From Bordetella hinzii LMG 13501 (GTDB taxonomy: Bacteria; Pseudomonadota; Gammaproteobacteria; Burkholderiales; Burkholderiaceae_B), in contig NZ_LRUJ01000001.1 of assembly GCF_001548475.1 (NCBI RefSeq), positions 1 through 64,000 of the forward strand: DNA of 64,000 bases. The letters are read 5' to 3'. Below, piece after piece: positions 17,850 through 29,851 of the stretch (the stretch's first letter is position 1; each line of letters opens with the position of its first letter). The notes beneath the pieces were generated by a model. The model ran no database searches. It was not told the DNA's origin and was given only the letters and a program-made list of their open reading frames with translations. Both the position numbers and the translations under genes were made by a program.

Positions 17850-19292
17850 ATGAAAAAAGGCGTGGCGATAGGCGCTGGCGTGGTCGTAGTGGTGGCGGGC
17901 GCCTGGCTGGGAGGCACCTGGTATACCGGCCAGCGCATCGCCGATGACAGCCAGGCACGGCTGGACCAGGTCAATGCCTACCTGGCCGCCACCTATCCCG
18001 GCACCGGCCTGCAAGTCGAGCAACTGTCTTTCACGCGCGGCTTCTTCTCCACCCAGGCCCGCTATGGCCTGACGGCCACGGCCCTGCCCGGCAGCCCCCT
18101 CAAGCCGGGCGAGCGCCTGGAATTCGATGCCCGCGTGGACCACGGGCCGCTGCCGGCCGGCGCCCTGGCCCGCGGCCACTTCCTGCCCGCCATGGCCTTC
18201 GTGCACACCGAGATGGCCGACACCGACACGGCCCGGCCTTTCTTCGCGGCGGCCCAGGGCAAGAATCCCCTGCTCACCGATATGGTGCTCAAGTATGGCG
18301 GCGGCGCCTCGCTGCGGGCCGAGGCCGCGCCGCTGCAATGGGCCGAACCCAAGGTGGATTTCGGCGGTGCGCGATTCGAGGGCGACATCGGCAGGAATCT
18401 CGGCAGCCTCAAAGGCCGGCTGCAGGCCAAGCCCATCGCCATCCTGCTGCCCAAGGACGAGCACTTGCCCGCCACCCAGGTCAGGCTGGGCGACAGCGTG
18501 GCCGACGTCGACAGCAAGCTGGGCCAGTCCGGCTACCAGACCGGCACGAGCAGCCTGCATATCGACCGCGTCGAAATCCTTCCCCAGGACGACAGCGGTT
18601 CCTGGCTGAGCGAAGACATCGCCTACAAAGGCCTGGTGACCGAGGAAGACCGCTTCCTCAATGGCCAAGTGGATATATCGGCCGGCAAGCTCACGGTCAA
18701 TGGCGGCGCCCTGGGCAGCCAGCAGATCAGCCTGAAGTTCGCGCGCCTGGATGGCCAGAAGCTCAAGGCCGTCAACGAGGTCTATCTGCGCCTGTCCCAG
18801 CAAGCGGCCGAACAGGGCCGCAAGCCCGGCGACTTCAGCGGCGAGCAGACGCAGCAGCTGGCCGAGGCCGCGCTGCCGCTGCTGGCCGACAACCCCACGC
18901 TGACCCTCGACCCCTTTGCCTGGAAGAACGACAAGGGCGAGAGCCGGCTGAGCCTGGCCCTCACTCTGGCCCAACCCGCCGACCGCCAGGCCAAGGGCGT
19001 CGAGCTCATGCGCCAGCTGGTCAAGAACCTGGAGGCCCGGCTGGTGCTGAACAAGCCCATGCTGACGGCCCTGGGCACGACCGTCCTCAAGCTGCAGGGC
19101 AATAGCGAGGAAGAAGCCGCCACGCAGGCCGCGCGCCAGGTCAACAACATCGCCGGCATGGCAATGATGCTCAACCTCGGCAAAGCACAGGGAGACGACA
19201 TCATCGGCACCCTGCAGTATGGCGACGGCAAGCTCAACCTCAACGGCCGAGAAATGCCCACCAACGCGCTGCTGGGTGCCCTGCCCCGCTGA
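17850..19292 (+). CDS. DUF945/YdgA-family protein, first copy
   Basis: A 480-aa protein of the YdgA (DUF945) family. The N-terminus has one hydrophobic segment (about residues 4-20) that can act as an uncleaved anchor or a signal. The family block follows (GTWYTGQRI, then RGFFSTQARYGLT around residues 60-73). Most of the remainder should be an extracytoplasmic beta-rich domain. E. coli YdgA is an inner-membrane/periplasmic protein of unclear role. The ATG at 17850 has GAGGAAAG upstream; the longer ORF adds an implausible basic N-terminus. A paralogue lies 198 bp downstream on the same strand. Function unknown. Confidence 0.82.
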   Translation: MKKGVAIGAGVVVVVAGAWLGGTWYTGQRIADDSQARLDQVNAYLAATYPGTGLQVEQLSFTRGFFSTQARYGLTATALPGSPLKPGERLEFDARVDHGPLPAGALARGHFLPAMAFVHTEMADTDTARPFFAAAQGKNPLLTDMVLKYGGGASLRAEAAPLQWAEPKVDFGGARFEGDIGRNLGSLKGRLQAKPIAILLPKDEHLPATQVRLGDSVADVDSKLGQSGYQTGTSSLHIDRVEILPQDDSGSWLSEDIAYKGLVTEEDRFLNGQVDISAGKLTVNGGALGSQQISLKFARLDGQKLKAVNEVYLRLSQQAAEQGRKPGDFSGEQTQQLAEAALPLLADNPTLTLDPFAWKNDKGESRLSLALTLAQPADRQAKGVELMRQLVKNLEARLVLNKPMLTALGTTVLKLQGNSEEEAATQAARQVNNIAGMAMMLNLGKAQGDDIIGTLQYGDGKLNLNGREMPTNALLGALPR

Positions 19293-19305
19293 TGCCCCGC
19301 GGTGA

Positions 19306-19359
19306 CGCCGCCCGGCATGCCTGGGCGGCGGCGCGATGGCATGCCGCCGCCATCGCGCC
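19306..19359 (+). repeat. Two tandem GC-rich hairpins between the DUF945 genes
   Basis: First stem CGCCGCCC / GGGCGGCG (19306-19313, 19323-19330). Second stem is 11 bp, GGCGCGATGGC / GCCATCGCGCC (19330-19340, 19349-19359). There is no T run after either, so this may be a factor-dependent terminator region or mRNA-stabilising structure. Confidence 0.55.
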
Positions 19360-19490
19360 CCATTCCTCTTGCAATTTGACATGGCTCGTAACCTGACACG
19401 CTACTGTCAGCCGCATGCCCTGGCTATACTCGCCGCGGACCAGACCCCGGCCGCCTTGGCGTGCCGAGTGATTACTCAGGAACACAGAAA

Positions 19491-21371
19491 ATGAAGAAAA
19501 GCGTTGCGATCACCTCTGGCGTGATCATTGTGGGAGCGGGCGCGTGGCTGGGTGCCACGTGGTATACGGGCAAGCGCATCGAAGAGCAGACCCATCAGTA
19601 TCTGGCCCAGGCCAATGAAAAGCTCGCCAACGCCCTGCCCGGCGTGGGTATCCGCATCGAACAGGATCGCTACGAACGCGGTTTCTTCAACAGCCAGGCG
19701 CGCTACACCATCACCTTCACCACCGAGAAGACCGAAGAAGAGAAGACGCCGGTCACCATCGCGGTGGCCAGCAGAATCGAACATGGCCCCTTCCCCGGCG
19801 GCGCGCTCAAGCGCGGCAAATGGCTGCCGCAACTGGCCTTCGTGCATTCCGAGCTGGAAAACAATGAACTGCTCAAGCCCGTCTTCGACATGGCGCAAGG
19901 CAAGCCGCTGCTCTGGAGCGACACCGTGGTGAGCTACAACGGCCAGGCCGACGGCGAGGGCGGCGTGGCCGCGTTGAGCCTGAAGGACGACAACGGTTCG
20001 TTCAGCTTCAGCGGCGCCACCGTCCGCTCCCGCTACGATCACCGCAGCCAGAGCGTCAAGGGCCGCATCGAAGCCGATGCCTTTGTGCTCGATGTCCATG
20101 AGGACGACGAGCCGGTCAAGGCCAGCGTGAACGGCATCGGCGTGGACATCGACAGCCGCATGGGCAAGTTCGGCCTGTCGATCGGCACCTCGGGCATGCT
20201 GGTCAAGTCGCTCGAAGTCACCAGCCCCAGCCTGGAGTCGGCCCTGCGGGTCGAAAACCTCGGCTATGCCATGGACATCACCGAAGACGACACCTTCGTG
20301 GGCGGCAAGGCCGTCTACAAGATCGGCAAGGTCAGCCTGGGCAAGGACGACTTCGGCGGCGGCGAGCTGGCCCTGTCGGTCGCCCACCTCGACGGCCAGA
20401 CCCTGAAGGCCTTCTCCGAAACCTACGGGCAGATGATGCGTGGCCTCATGGCCGCAGGCGAGCCCGACGACGGCCTGAAGGATGAGCAGATCGGATCGCT
20501 GATCGAGAACGGCCGCAAGCTGCTGGCCGGCAACCCCAGCATCGGGATCGACCAGCTGGTCTGGCGCAACGCGGCGGGCGAAAGCCGTTTCGGCCTCAAG
20601 GTGGACCTGACCAAGCCTCAGGGCGACGCCAGCAACGGCGATGACTTCATCCAGGGCGGCGTGGACTTCCTGCAGAAGGCGATCAAGCGCATCGATGCCA
20701 GCCTGCAGATCTCCAAGCCCATGGCCGCCGCGCTGACCGAACAGATCCTGCGCCTGCGCGGCGCCGAGGACGCCAAGCGCGAAGCGGAGGAGTCCATCCA
20801 GGGCATGGCCGGCATGGCCGAGATGATGAACCTGGGCCGCAATGACGGCGACAATATCGTCAGCAAGTTCAGCTATGCCGACGGCCGCGGCGAACTCAAC
20901 GGCAAGGAAGTGCCGGTCAAGGAGTGGCTGGCCGAACTCGCCAGCGCCGGCGGCGGCATGGACGCGGACGAGGCGGAATCGGTCATCGTCGACGAGCTCG
21001 ATCCCGAGATGGTGGCCGGCATCATCGACAGCGCGGGCTATGACTACGGCTACGACGAGAACAAGAAAGTGTTCACGCTCGACGCCGAAGAACTCTCTCC
21101 CACCGAAATCACCGTCGCCCTGGTCTGCGCGCCGGATTGCGGCACGCTGCGCCTGACCGCCGTCTATGGCGACCAGCAAGCCCCTTCGGCCGCCGCGATC
21201 AAGCAATGGAATGCCAGCGAATTCGGCCGCGCTTCGCTGAACAAGCGGGGCAAGGCTGTTCTGCAATACGACATCGACGTCTCCGAGGGCATGGCCCTGG
21301 ACACGGTCCAATCGCTGCTGCAGACTTTCCTGTCGGTGGCGGACGACTTCCCGAACGCGCCCGAGGAGTGA
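19491..21371 (+). CDS. DUF945/YdgA-family protein with C-terminal YbjN-like domain
   Basis: A 626-aa paralogue of the preceding gene. The N-terminal anchor, GATWYTGKRIEE and RGFFNSQARYTIT blocks align with the first copy, and so does the end of the DUF945 part (GMAGMAEMMNLGRNDGDNI versus the matching stretch at 440-465 of copy one). Residues about 501-626 are extra. They read like a YbjN domain: an N-terminal helix with a DYGYDENKKVFTL strand, a Cys pair C-APDC, then IKQWNASEFGRASLNKRGK and LQYDIDVSEGMA, matching the usual YbjN order of WN-x-x-xRF-x-xAYLD and LEMD-x-x-LxGG. The ATG at 19491 is used; upstream codons lack a ribosome-binding site. The role is unknown. Confidence 0.82.
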   Translation: MKKSVAITSGVIIVGAGAWLGATWYTGKRIEEQTHQYLAQANEKLANALPGVGIRIEQDRYERGFFNSQARYTITFTTEKTEEEKTPVTIAVASRIEHGPFPGGALKRGKWLPQLAFVHSELENNELLKPVFDMAQGKPLLWSDTVVSYNGQADGEGGVAALSLKDDNGSFSFSGATVRSRYDHRSQSVKGRIEADAFVLDVHEDDEPVKASVNGIGVDIDSRMGKFGLSIGTSGMLVKSLEVTSPSLESALRVENLGYAMDITEDDTFVGGKAVYKIGKVSLGKDDFGGGELALSVAHLDGQTLKAFSETYGQMMRGLMAAGEPDDGLKDEQIGSLIENGRKLLAGNPSIGIDQLVWRNAAGESRFGLKVDLTKPQGDASNGDDFIQGGVDFLQKAIKRIDASLQISKPMAAALTEQILRLRGAEDAKREAEESIQGMAGMAEMMNLGRNDGDNIVSKFSYADGRGELNGKEVPVKEWLAELASAGGGMDADEAESVIVDELDPEMVAGIIDSAGYDYGYDENKKVFTLDAEELSPTEITVALVCAPDCGTLRLTAVYGDQQAPSAAAIKQWNASEFGRASLNKRGKAVLQYDIDVSEGMALDTVQSLLQTFLSVADDFPNAPEE

Positions 21372-21390
21372 TAGGCGCCCCGCCCCATGC

Positions 21391-21419
21391 AAAACGCGCC
21401 GTGACCCGGCGCGTTTTTC
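21391..21419. terminator. Rho-independent terminator after DUF945-YbjN gene
   Basis: AAAACGCGCC (21391-21400), 7-nt loop, GGCGCGTTTT (21408-21417) followed by T. It has A and T runs on both sides, so it can act for the plus-strand DUF945 gene and possibly for gcvP arriving from the other strand. Confidence 0.88.
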
Positions 21420-21504
21420 TTGCCTCCACGGCGGCGCCCATCGCTTCAGCCGCCGGCAAGGTCCAGGGCGCCTCCCCCGGCGGGAAGGCGCCCGGCAGGC
21501 GGGA

Positions 21505-24378
<2,874 letters not shown>

Positions 24379-24427
24379 GGTGTTCTCGAAAGTCGGGGTG
24401 GGCGCGGACCGGGGCCCGCGCGGCCGG

Positions 24428-24805
24428 TCAGCTGTTGGCGACCGCCTCGTAGCCGGCCGCATCCAGCAGCTTGTCGGCATCGGCGGCATTGGCCGGCTTG
24501 ATCTTGAAGATCCAGGCCGTGAAGGCGGACTCGTTGATCAGGTTGGGATTGGCTTCGAGCGCCTCGTTGAACGCGACGATTTCGCCATCGACCGGGGCGT
24601 AGATGTCGGAGGCCGCCTTGACGGACTCGACCACGCCGGCGGTTTCGCCGGCCTTCAGCGTGGCGCCGACGTTGACGTCGCCCACGAAGACCAGGTCGCC
24701 CAGCTGGTCCTGGGCATTGTCGGTGATGCCGACGACGAAGACGTCGCCTTCGGCCTTGACCCACTCGTGGGAGGAGGTGTACTTGCGATCGGTAGGCAGA
24801 CTCAT
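24428..24805 (-). CDS. gcvH: Glycine cleavage system H protein
   Basis: A 125-aa lipoyl carrier. The lipoylated Lys is K63 in [14 protein letters not shown], in the hairpin turn typical of the family; [19 protein letters not shown] is the conserved N-terminal block. It shuttles the aminomethyl intermediate from GcvP to GcvT and electrons to the lipoamide dehydrogenase (not encoded here). AGGAG lies 6 nt upstream of the ATG. It sits 85 bp downstream of gcvT. Confidence 0.97.
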   Translation of the reverse strand: MSLPTDRKYTSSHEWVKAEGDVFVVGITDNAQDQLGDLVFVGDVNVGATLKAGETAGVVESVKAASDIYAPVDGEIVAFNEALEANPNLINESAFTAWIFKIKPANAADADKLLDAAGYEAVANS

Positions 24806-24890
24806 GGGAGCTCCTGGAGAAATCCGGTGATAGGTATTGAAAAAGGTAAGCGCGCCTTGCGCGCGGACAGGCCGCGCGCAAGCTTGGAGT

Positions 24891-25991
24891 TTACGAGTGT
24901 TCGACGGCTTTGCCGTTACGCACGAAAGGCAGCTTGGCCACGGTGGCCGGCACCCACTTGCCGCGGATGTCGACCTCGACCGTGTCGCCCGGCTTGACCG
25001 CCAGCGGCAGGCGGGCGAAGGCGATGGACACGCCCAGGGTGGGCGACATGGTGCCGCTGGTGGTCTCGCCCGGGCCTTCGGCAGTGCGCACCGCCATGTG
25101 GGCGCGCATCACGCCGCGCTCGGCCAGCTTCAGGCCCAGGAAGGCGCAGGGAGTGGCGAATTGCTCCAGCGCCTCGCGGCCGATGAAGCGGCGCGATTCG
25201 TCCTTGAGCGACACCGTCCAGGACAGGCCGGCCTGGTTGGGATGGATGAGCTCATCCATGTCCTGGCCGTAGAGATTCATGCCGGCTTCCAGGCGCAGCG
25301 TGTCGCGCGCGCCCAGGCCGCAGGGACGCACGCCCTGGGCCGCGAGGTCTTGCCAGAAAGCCACGGCCGCGCTTGCCGGCAGCACGATCTCGAAGCCGTC
25401 CTCGCCGGTGTAGCCGGTGCGGGCCACCAGGATGTCCTCGGACAGGCGCGCGGCGGAAAACGGCGCGAGGCCTTCGGTCTCGGCCTGCCAGGCCGGACGG
25501 GCCGCCCAGACCTTGGCGCGGGCACTGGGGCCTTGCACGGCGATCATGGCCAGATCGCGGCGCGGCGTGATGGCGACGTCGAAACGGCCGGCGGCCGCCA
25601 CGCGCGCCATCCAGGCCATGTCCTTGTCGGCCGTGCCGGCATTGACGACCACCCGCCAGCGGTCGGGCGCGAAGTAATAGATGATGAGATCGTCGATCAC
25701 GCCGCCCTGCGGATTGAGCATGCAGGAGTACAGGGCCTTGCCGGGGGTGCCCAGGCGGGCGACGTCATTGGCCACCAGGCGGCGCAGGAAGGCCGTGGCA
25801 TCCGGGCCGGTGACATCAGCGTTGAGCATGTGCGAGACATCGAACATGCCGGCATCCTGGCGCACCGCGTGATGCTCCTCCAGCTGCGAGCCATAGGCCA
25901 GCGGCATTTCCCAGCCGCCGAAATCGACCATGCGGGCGCCGGCGGCCAGATGGGTTTCGGCCAGGGGAGTACGTTTCAAAGAGGCGGACAT
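24891..25991 (-). CDS. gcvT: Aminomethyltransferase, T-protein of the glycine cleavage system
   Basis: A 366-aa folate-dependent enzyme that releases ammonia and forms methylene-tetrahydrofolate. Seen: [20 protein letters not shown] at residues 19-38, [21 protein letters not shown] and [19 protein letters not shown], all signature stretches of GcvT. It is the first gene of the operon, with a tandem glycine riboswitch in its 5' leader. The product links serine/glycine metabolism to the one-carbon pool used by thyA at the left of this window. Confidence 0.97.
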   Translation of the reverse strand: MSASLKRTPLAETHLAAGARMVDFGGWEMPLAYGSQLEEHHAVRQDAGMFDVSHMLNADVTGPDATAFLRRLVANDVARLGTPGKALYSCMLNPQGGVIDDLIIYYFAPDRWRVVVNAGTADKDMAWMARVAAAGRFDVAITPRRDLAMIAVQGPSARAKVWAARPAWQAETEGLAPFSAARLSEDILVARTGYTGEDGFEIVLPASAAVAFWQDLAAQGVRPCGLGARDTLRLEAGMNLYGQDMDELIHPNQAGLSWTVSLKDESRRFIGREALEQFATPCAFLGLKLAERGVMRAHMAVRTAEGPGETTSGTMSPTLGVSIAFARLPLAVKPGDTVEVDIRGKWVPATVAKLPFVRNGKAVEHS

Positions 25992-26067
25992 GCGGGGCGC
26001 TCCAATGGCATAGAGGAATGCCGGCCCCAGGGATGCGGAAAACGCCCGGTAGCCGGTCGGGTTTCCG

Positions 26068-26290
26068 CCCCTCTGTCCTTTTGCCTGAGAGTTGCCCCGC
26101 GCGCATGGCGGGTTTGCACCTTCGGCGCCTGGGCTGGCCGCAAGGCGGCGCCAGGTCTCTCCAGAGTGCTGTTACGGCAGCCGCCCAGCGGCTGGCCGTG
26201 CAATGCGCGGTATGGGTTACCTGAGCGATTCCGGGCGAATTGCGCCTTCGGCGGCGGACCTGGCGGCCCGCTCTCTCCCGCGGCATGCAT
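26068..26290 (-). promoter_or_regulatory. Tandem glycine riboswitch in the gcvT leader
   Basis: Two aptamers in series on the minus strand. Aptamer 1 (about 26290-26205) shows GGGAGAGA, then GCCGCCGAAGGCGCAA and CTCAGGT. Aptamer 2 (about 26178-26068) shows TGGAGAGACC, then GCGCCGAAGGTGCAAAC and CTCAGGCAAAAGGACAGAG. The GGAGAGA, CGAAGG-GCAA and CTCAGGCAAAAGGACAG elements are the conserved glycine-binding core. The second aptamer ends about 76 nt before the gcvT start. In most bacteria this element switches on gcv expression when glycine is high. It fills most of the 356-bp gap between gcvT and the next gene. Confidence 0.95.
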
Positions 26291-26347
26291 GACAGCGTGC
26301 GAAGCATACAACGAAAGCGCGGGCCGGCGAAACCCGGATTGGCCCGG

Positions 26348-27403
26348 TCAGGGCGTCATGATCATGCGTCCGACGATGCGGCCCGCTTCCAGGTCGCGCA
26401 GCGCCTGGCCGAGCGCGCCCATGCCGCAGGTCGAGACCGGGATCAGCTCCAGGCGTTCGCGGGCGACCAGGGCGACCAGCTCTCGCAATTCGGGGAGCGA
26501 CCCTACATAGCTGCCCTGGATGGTGGCCGATTTCATGGGGATGAGCGGCAGCGGCCAGGGCGCCGCGCCGCCGAACAGGCCGACCAGCACCAGGCGCCCG
26601 CCCTTGGTGAGCAGATCGAAGCCCAGCGCGGCCGATTCCGGGTTGGCCACCAAGTCCAGCACCGCCCGCACCGGGCCGCCCACGGCGTCGCGGATCGCCT
26701 GGGCGGCATCGGGCGCCTTGGGATCGATGGCGGCCAGCGCGCCGGCCCGCAGGGCCGCCTCGCGCTTGGCCGCGTCGACCTCGACCACCACGGCGCCCGG
26801 CGCGCCCATGGCCTTGAGCAACTGCAGGCTCATCAGGCCCAGGCCGCCGGCGCCCACCACCACGATGGCGCCGCGCCGCAGGACGTCCTCACCGATCTTG
26901 CGCAGGGCAGAAAAGCAGGTCAGTCCCGAGCAGGCCAGCGGCGCGGCGCGCACCGGGTCCAGGCCCTGCAGGTCGACCAGATGGCGCGGGTCGGGCACCA
27001 GGATATAGTCGGCGTAGCCGCCGGCCCGGTTGATGCCTATGGTGCGAGGCGTCAGGCACAGATTCTCGCGCCCCTCCCGGCACACCTCGCACTGGCCGCA
27101 GCCTATCCAGGGATAGACCAGGCGCACGGCGCCCAGGGGCACCTCGCCGGCGTCTTCGCCCACCGCCTCGACGATGCCCACGGTCTCGTGGCCCATGGTC
27201 AGCGGCAGGGTCACGCCGCGCTCCTTGAGCGAAAGCGTGCGCCCATGCCCGAGGTCATAGCCGCCGTGCCACAGGTGAAGATCCGTATGGCAGACGCCAG
27301 CGGCGCGCACGCGCAGCAATACCTCGCGGCCGCGCGGCACAGGGGTGGGGGTATCGGCCTGCACCAGCGGCTGGCCGAATTCCGTGACTTGCATGCTTTT
27401 CAT
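26348..27403 (-). CDS. Zinc-dependent alcohol dehydrogenase (MDR family)
   Basis: A 351-aa medium-chain dehydrogenase. The catalytic zinc site is the Cys of GVCHTDLH, HE of MGHETVGIVEAVGE and the Cys of ACSGLTCFSALRKI. The structural zinc lobe has four cysteines in CGQCEVCREGRENLC. VVVGAGGLGLMSLQLL is the NAD-binding turn. It oxidises an alcohol or reduces an aldehyde; the substrate is not readable. GGGAGA precedes the ATG. It is the last gene of the minus-strand run starting with livK and lies 27 bp after the GldA-like gene, so it probably belongs to that catabolic operon. Confidence 0.92.
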   Translation of the reverse strand: MKSMQVTEFGQPLVQADTPTPVPRGREVLLRVRAAGVCHTDLHLWHGGYDLGHGRTLSLKERGVTLPLTMGHETVGIVEAVGEDAGEVPLGAVRLVYPWIGCGQCEVCREGRENLCLTPRTIGINRAGGYADYILVPDPRHLVDLQGLDPVRAAPLACSGLTCFSALRKIGEDVLRRGAIVVVGAGGLGLMSLQLLKAMGAPGAVVVEVDAAKREAALRAGALAAIDPKAPDAAQAIRDAVGGPVRAVLDLVANPESAALGFDLLTKGGRLVLVGLFGGAAPWPLPLIPMKSATIQGSYVGSLPELRELVALVARERLELIPVSTCGMGALGQALRDLEAGRIVGRMIMTP

Positions 27404-27430
27404 TGTGTGTCTCCCGCGCCAGGCGCGTAT

Positions 27431-28507
27431 CTATCCGCCCGCGCGCCCGGCCGTCCCCCAGGCTCGCGCCTGCTCCAGGACCGCCCGCAGACGCGCCGGC
27501 GTGAGCGCCGGCAGCAGGTGCCGGCTGTATTCCGTGGCGAGCGTGGCGTCGATCAGCCTTTGCCACTCGCCCTCTTCCAATTCCCGCTGCAGGCCCAGCG
27601 CCCGCAGGCTGACCGGCAGGCCGACCGCGCGCATCAGCGCCAGCACCGGCGCCACCTCGGCGGACTCGCAAGCCATGGCCGCCATTTGCGCCAGGGTGCC
27701 GAAGGCCACCAGTTCGCCATGCAGGCAAGCCGCCAGCTCGGGCACCGTGGTCAACCCGCGCACCAGGGCATGGGCCAGCGACAGGCCGCCGCTTTCGAAT
27801 CCCAGCCCGGACAAGAGCACCGTGGCCTCGACGACGGCCTCGACATCGTCCCCGCCCTGGCGGGCGCGCACGGCCTGCATGGCCCGTTCGCCGCGGGCCA
27901 GGAGGATTGCCAGGCAAGCGTCGGCCAGCCGCAGCGCCGTGCCGGTGGCGCGGTAGCCGTAGGCATTGCGTCCGCCGGCCTGCACGCAGGCTCTTGCCTC
28001 GAAAGCCTTGCTCATGGCATCGCCGATGCCGGCGGCGAACAGGCGCGCCGGGGCGCGCACGATGACATCGGTGTCGACCACCACGGCATCGGGATTGCGC
28101 CGCAATTTGTCCACGCCGGCCACGGCATGGCGCGCGTCATAGCGCACGATGAGACGGCTGGTGGGCGCATCGCTGGAGGCGGCGCTGGGACAGACCACGA
28201 TGGGCAGGGCATGCTCGCGGGCCACGCCCTTGGCGGTATCGATGGTCTTGCCGCCGCCAAACGCCACCAGGCAGTCGATGCCGGCGGGCAGGCGGCGGGC
28301 CAGCCCGTCGATTTCTTCGCGGGTGCATTCGCCGCCGAAAGGCAAGCGGGGCATGCCGGCCATGACGGTGGCCGCCAGGTCCGCGACGGCCGGGTCCACC
28401 ACGGCCAGCGGCCGCGAGCAGCCCAGCTCGTCCAACAGCCCCGCCAGGCAGGCCAGGGCGCCCGGACCCTGCAGATAGCGCCCAGGGAAACCCATGCCGG
28501 CGATCAT
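27431..28507 (-). CDS. Iron-containing alcohol dehydrogenase of the glycerol dehydrogenase (GldA) type
   Basis: A 358-aa type III dehydrogenase. The NAD-binding GGGKTIDTAKGVA is at about residues 88-100. The three metal ligands expected from GldA are present: Asp in GIGDAMSKAFEA, His in SLAHALVRGLTTVPE and His in CLHGELVAFGTL. The fixed order and the HGELVAFGTL block are closer to GldA than to maleylacetate reductase or Fe-ADH II. The ATG overlaps the SDR stop (ATGA), which sets the start and shows translational coupling. It acts on a polyol, ketone or aldehyde; the substrate is unknown. Confidence 0.9.
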   Translation of the reverse strand: MIAGMGFPGRYLQGPGALACLAGLLDELGCSRPLAVVDPAVADLAATVMAGMPRLPFGGECTREEIDGLARRLPAGIDCLVAFGGGKTIDTAKGVAREHALPIVVCPSAASSDAPTSRLIVRYDARHAVAGVDKLRRNPDAVVVDTDVIVRAPARLFAAGIGDAMSKAFEARACVQAGGRNAYGYRATGTALRLADACLAILLARGERAMQAVRARQGGDDVEAVVEATVLLSGLGFESGGLSLAHALVRGLTTVPELAACLHGELVAFGTLAQMAAMACESAEVAPVLALMRAVGLPVSLRALGLQRELEEGEWQRLIDATLATEYSRHLLPALTPARLRAVLEQARAWGTAGRAGG

Positions 28508-29268
28508 GACATCACCCAGCCGCCCGCCACATCCACCACCTGGCCGGTCACGAAAGAGGCCTGGGGCGACGTCAGGTAGAGGCAAGCGTCGGCCACCTCG
28601 GCCGGCTGCCCGAGCCGCCTCAAGGGCGTGCGGGCCACCACCTCGTCATTGACGCCGTCGGCCACGCCGCGCACCAGCGGCGTGTCGATGCGCCCCGGCG
28701 CCAGCGCATTGACCGTGATGCCGTGCGGGCCCAGTTCGCCGGCCAGATGCCGGGTCAGCCCGGCGATGCCGGCCTTGGTGGCGCTGTAGTGCGCGGCCAC
28801 CATGTCCAGATAGACCTTGCCCGCCACCGAGGACATGAAGACGATGCGGCCGAAGCCGCGCTCGATCATGCCGCCGGCCAGCAGATGCGAAAAATAGAAA
28901 GCGCTGTCCAGATTGACCGATACCACCCGGCGCCATTCGGCCGGGTCCATCTGCTGCACGGGCGCCGGCCGGCCCGCGTGCTTGGGCGAAATGCCGGCAT
29001 TGCAGACCAGCGTGTCCGGCGCGCCCAGGGCGGCGCCCAGGCTGCGCACGGCGCGCCGGCAGGCCTCCAGGTCGCCCACGTCGGCCGCCGCGAAGGCGGC
29101 GCGCGCGCCGCGCGCCTGCAGTTCGCGCGCCTGGCGCTGGCCGGCTTCCTCGTCCAGGTCGACCACGCCGACCGCCGCGCCGCGCGCCACATAAGCCTGG
29201 ACGATGGCCTGGCCGATACCGCGCAGGCCGCCTGTCACCAACACCACCCGGCCTTCGTGATCCTGCAT
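28504..29268 (-). CDS. Short-chain dehydrogenase/reductase (FabG-like)
   Basis: A 254-aa classical SDR. TGGLRGIGQA (about residues 11-20) binds the cofactor, VVDLDEEAG places an acidic residue after beta-2 (NAD preference), NAGIS is present, and the catalytic Ser-Tyr-Lys is MSSVAG ... YSATKAG. The C-terminus VAGGWVMS is typical. I chose the ATG at 29266-29268 because GGAGG lies 6 nt upstream; the longer ORF overlaps the cupin gene. It is 13 bp downstream of the cupin gene and overlaps the GldA-like gene by 4 bp. Substrate unknown. Confidence 0.92.
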   Translation of the reverse strand: MQDHEGRVVLVTGGLRGIGQAIVQAYVARGAAVGVVDLDEEAGQRQARELQARGARAAFAAADVGDLEACRRAVRSLGAALGAPDTLVCNAGISPKHAGRPAPVQQMDPAEWRRVVSVNLDSAFYFSHLLAGGMIERGFGRIVFMSSVAGKVYLDMVAAHYSATKAGIAGLTRHLAGELGPHGITVNALAPGRIDTPLVRGVADGVNDEVVARTPLRRLGQPAEVADACLYLTSPQASFVTGQVVDVAGGWVMS

Positions 29269-29281
29269 GCTGGCCTCCGGA

Positions 29282-29821
29282 TCAGCGGATGATTTGCTTG
29301 ATGTAGTCATCGGGCAGGCCCAGCGACTGATAGTGGCGCCGCGCCGTCTCGATCTTGGTGAACACGTCCTCGTAGCCTTGGGCCACGCCGTCCGGATCGA
29401 CATAGGTGTAGCCGCCGGTGACGTGGAACCAGGTGATCATCTCGGGGACGTCTTCCGGCACATAGAGCGTATGGGTCTCGCCGGCCGGCTCGAAGGCATA
29501 GCCGCCCTGCTCGGCCACCCAATCGTGCTCCAGGTAATACCAGCGGCCCTTGAGCACCATGGCATGCACTGGGCCGGTATGGCGATGGCGCGAGACCACG
29601 CCGCTGCCGCGCACGCGCAGCAGGTTGACGTAATAGCCCTGGCTGGCACAGAGCAGCAGGGGCTTGAAGGACACCGTCGAGGACGACGGCACCCACAGCC
29701 GGTCGTCGGCCAGCCAATCGGTCGCCACGCCCGGATGCACGAGATCGCGCATCATGTCCGGCGCCTGCGGCAGCCGGTAGGCAATGGCCTGTTCGTCGGG
29801 ACGATGGATGTTTCCGCTCAT
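29282..29821 (-). CDS. Cupin-fold protein resembling 2,4'-dihydroxyacetophenone dioxygenase
   Basis: A 179-aa single-domain cupin. Motif 1 is SRHRHTGPVHAMVLKG (His, His, later His/Glu metal ligands) and motif 2 is FEPAGETHTLYVPE. The WVPSSSTVSFKPLLLCASQG lead-in and the C-terminal Tyr-rich VTGGYTYVDPDG resemble the family annotated as 2,4'-dihydroxyacetophenone dioxygenase, a non-haem iron enzyme cleaving a C-C bond next to a carbonyl. GGAGG lies 8 nt before the ATG. It is the first enzyme gene after livF in the LacI-controlled operon, so it may act first on the imported compound. Enzyme activity is an inference from the family. Confidence 0.8.
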   Translation of the reverse strand: MSGNIHRPDEQAIAYRLPQAPDMMRDLVHPGVATDWLADDRLWVPSSSTVSFKPLLLCASQGYYVNLLRVRGSGVVSRHRHTGPVHAMVLKGRWYYLEHDWVAEQGGYAFEPAGETHTLYVPEDVPEMITWFHVTGGYTYVDPDGVAQGYEDVFTKIETARRHYQSLGLPDDYIKQIIR

Positions 29822-29851
29822 GATGCAATCCTCCTTGCGCTAGCGCAGTGT

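Noticed and set aside
19376-19404. Consensus TTGACA before the second DUF945 gene as a -35 box
   Set aside because: At 17 bp spacing the -10 would be CGCTAC, and the good TATACT box lies too far away (43 bp).
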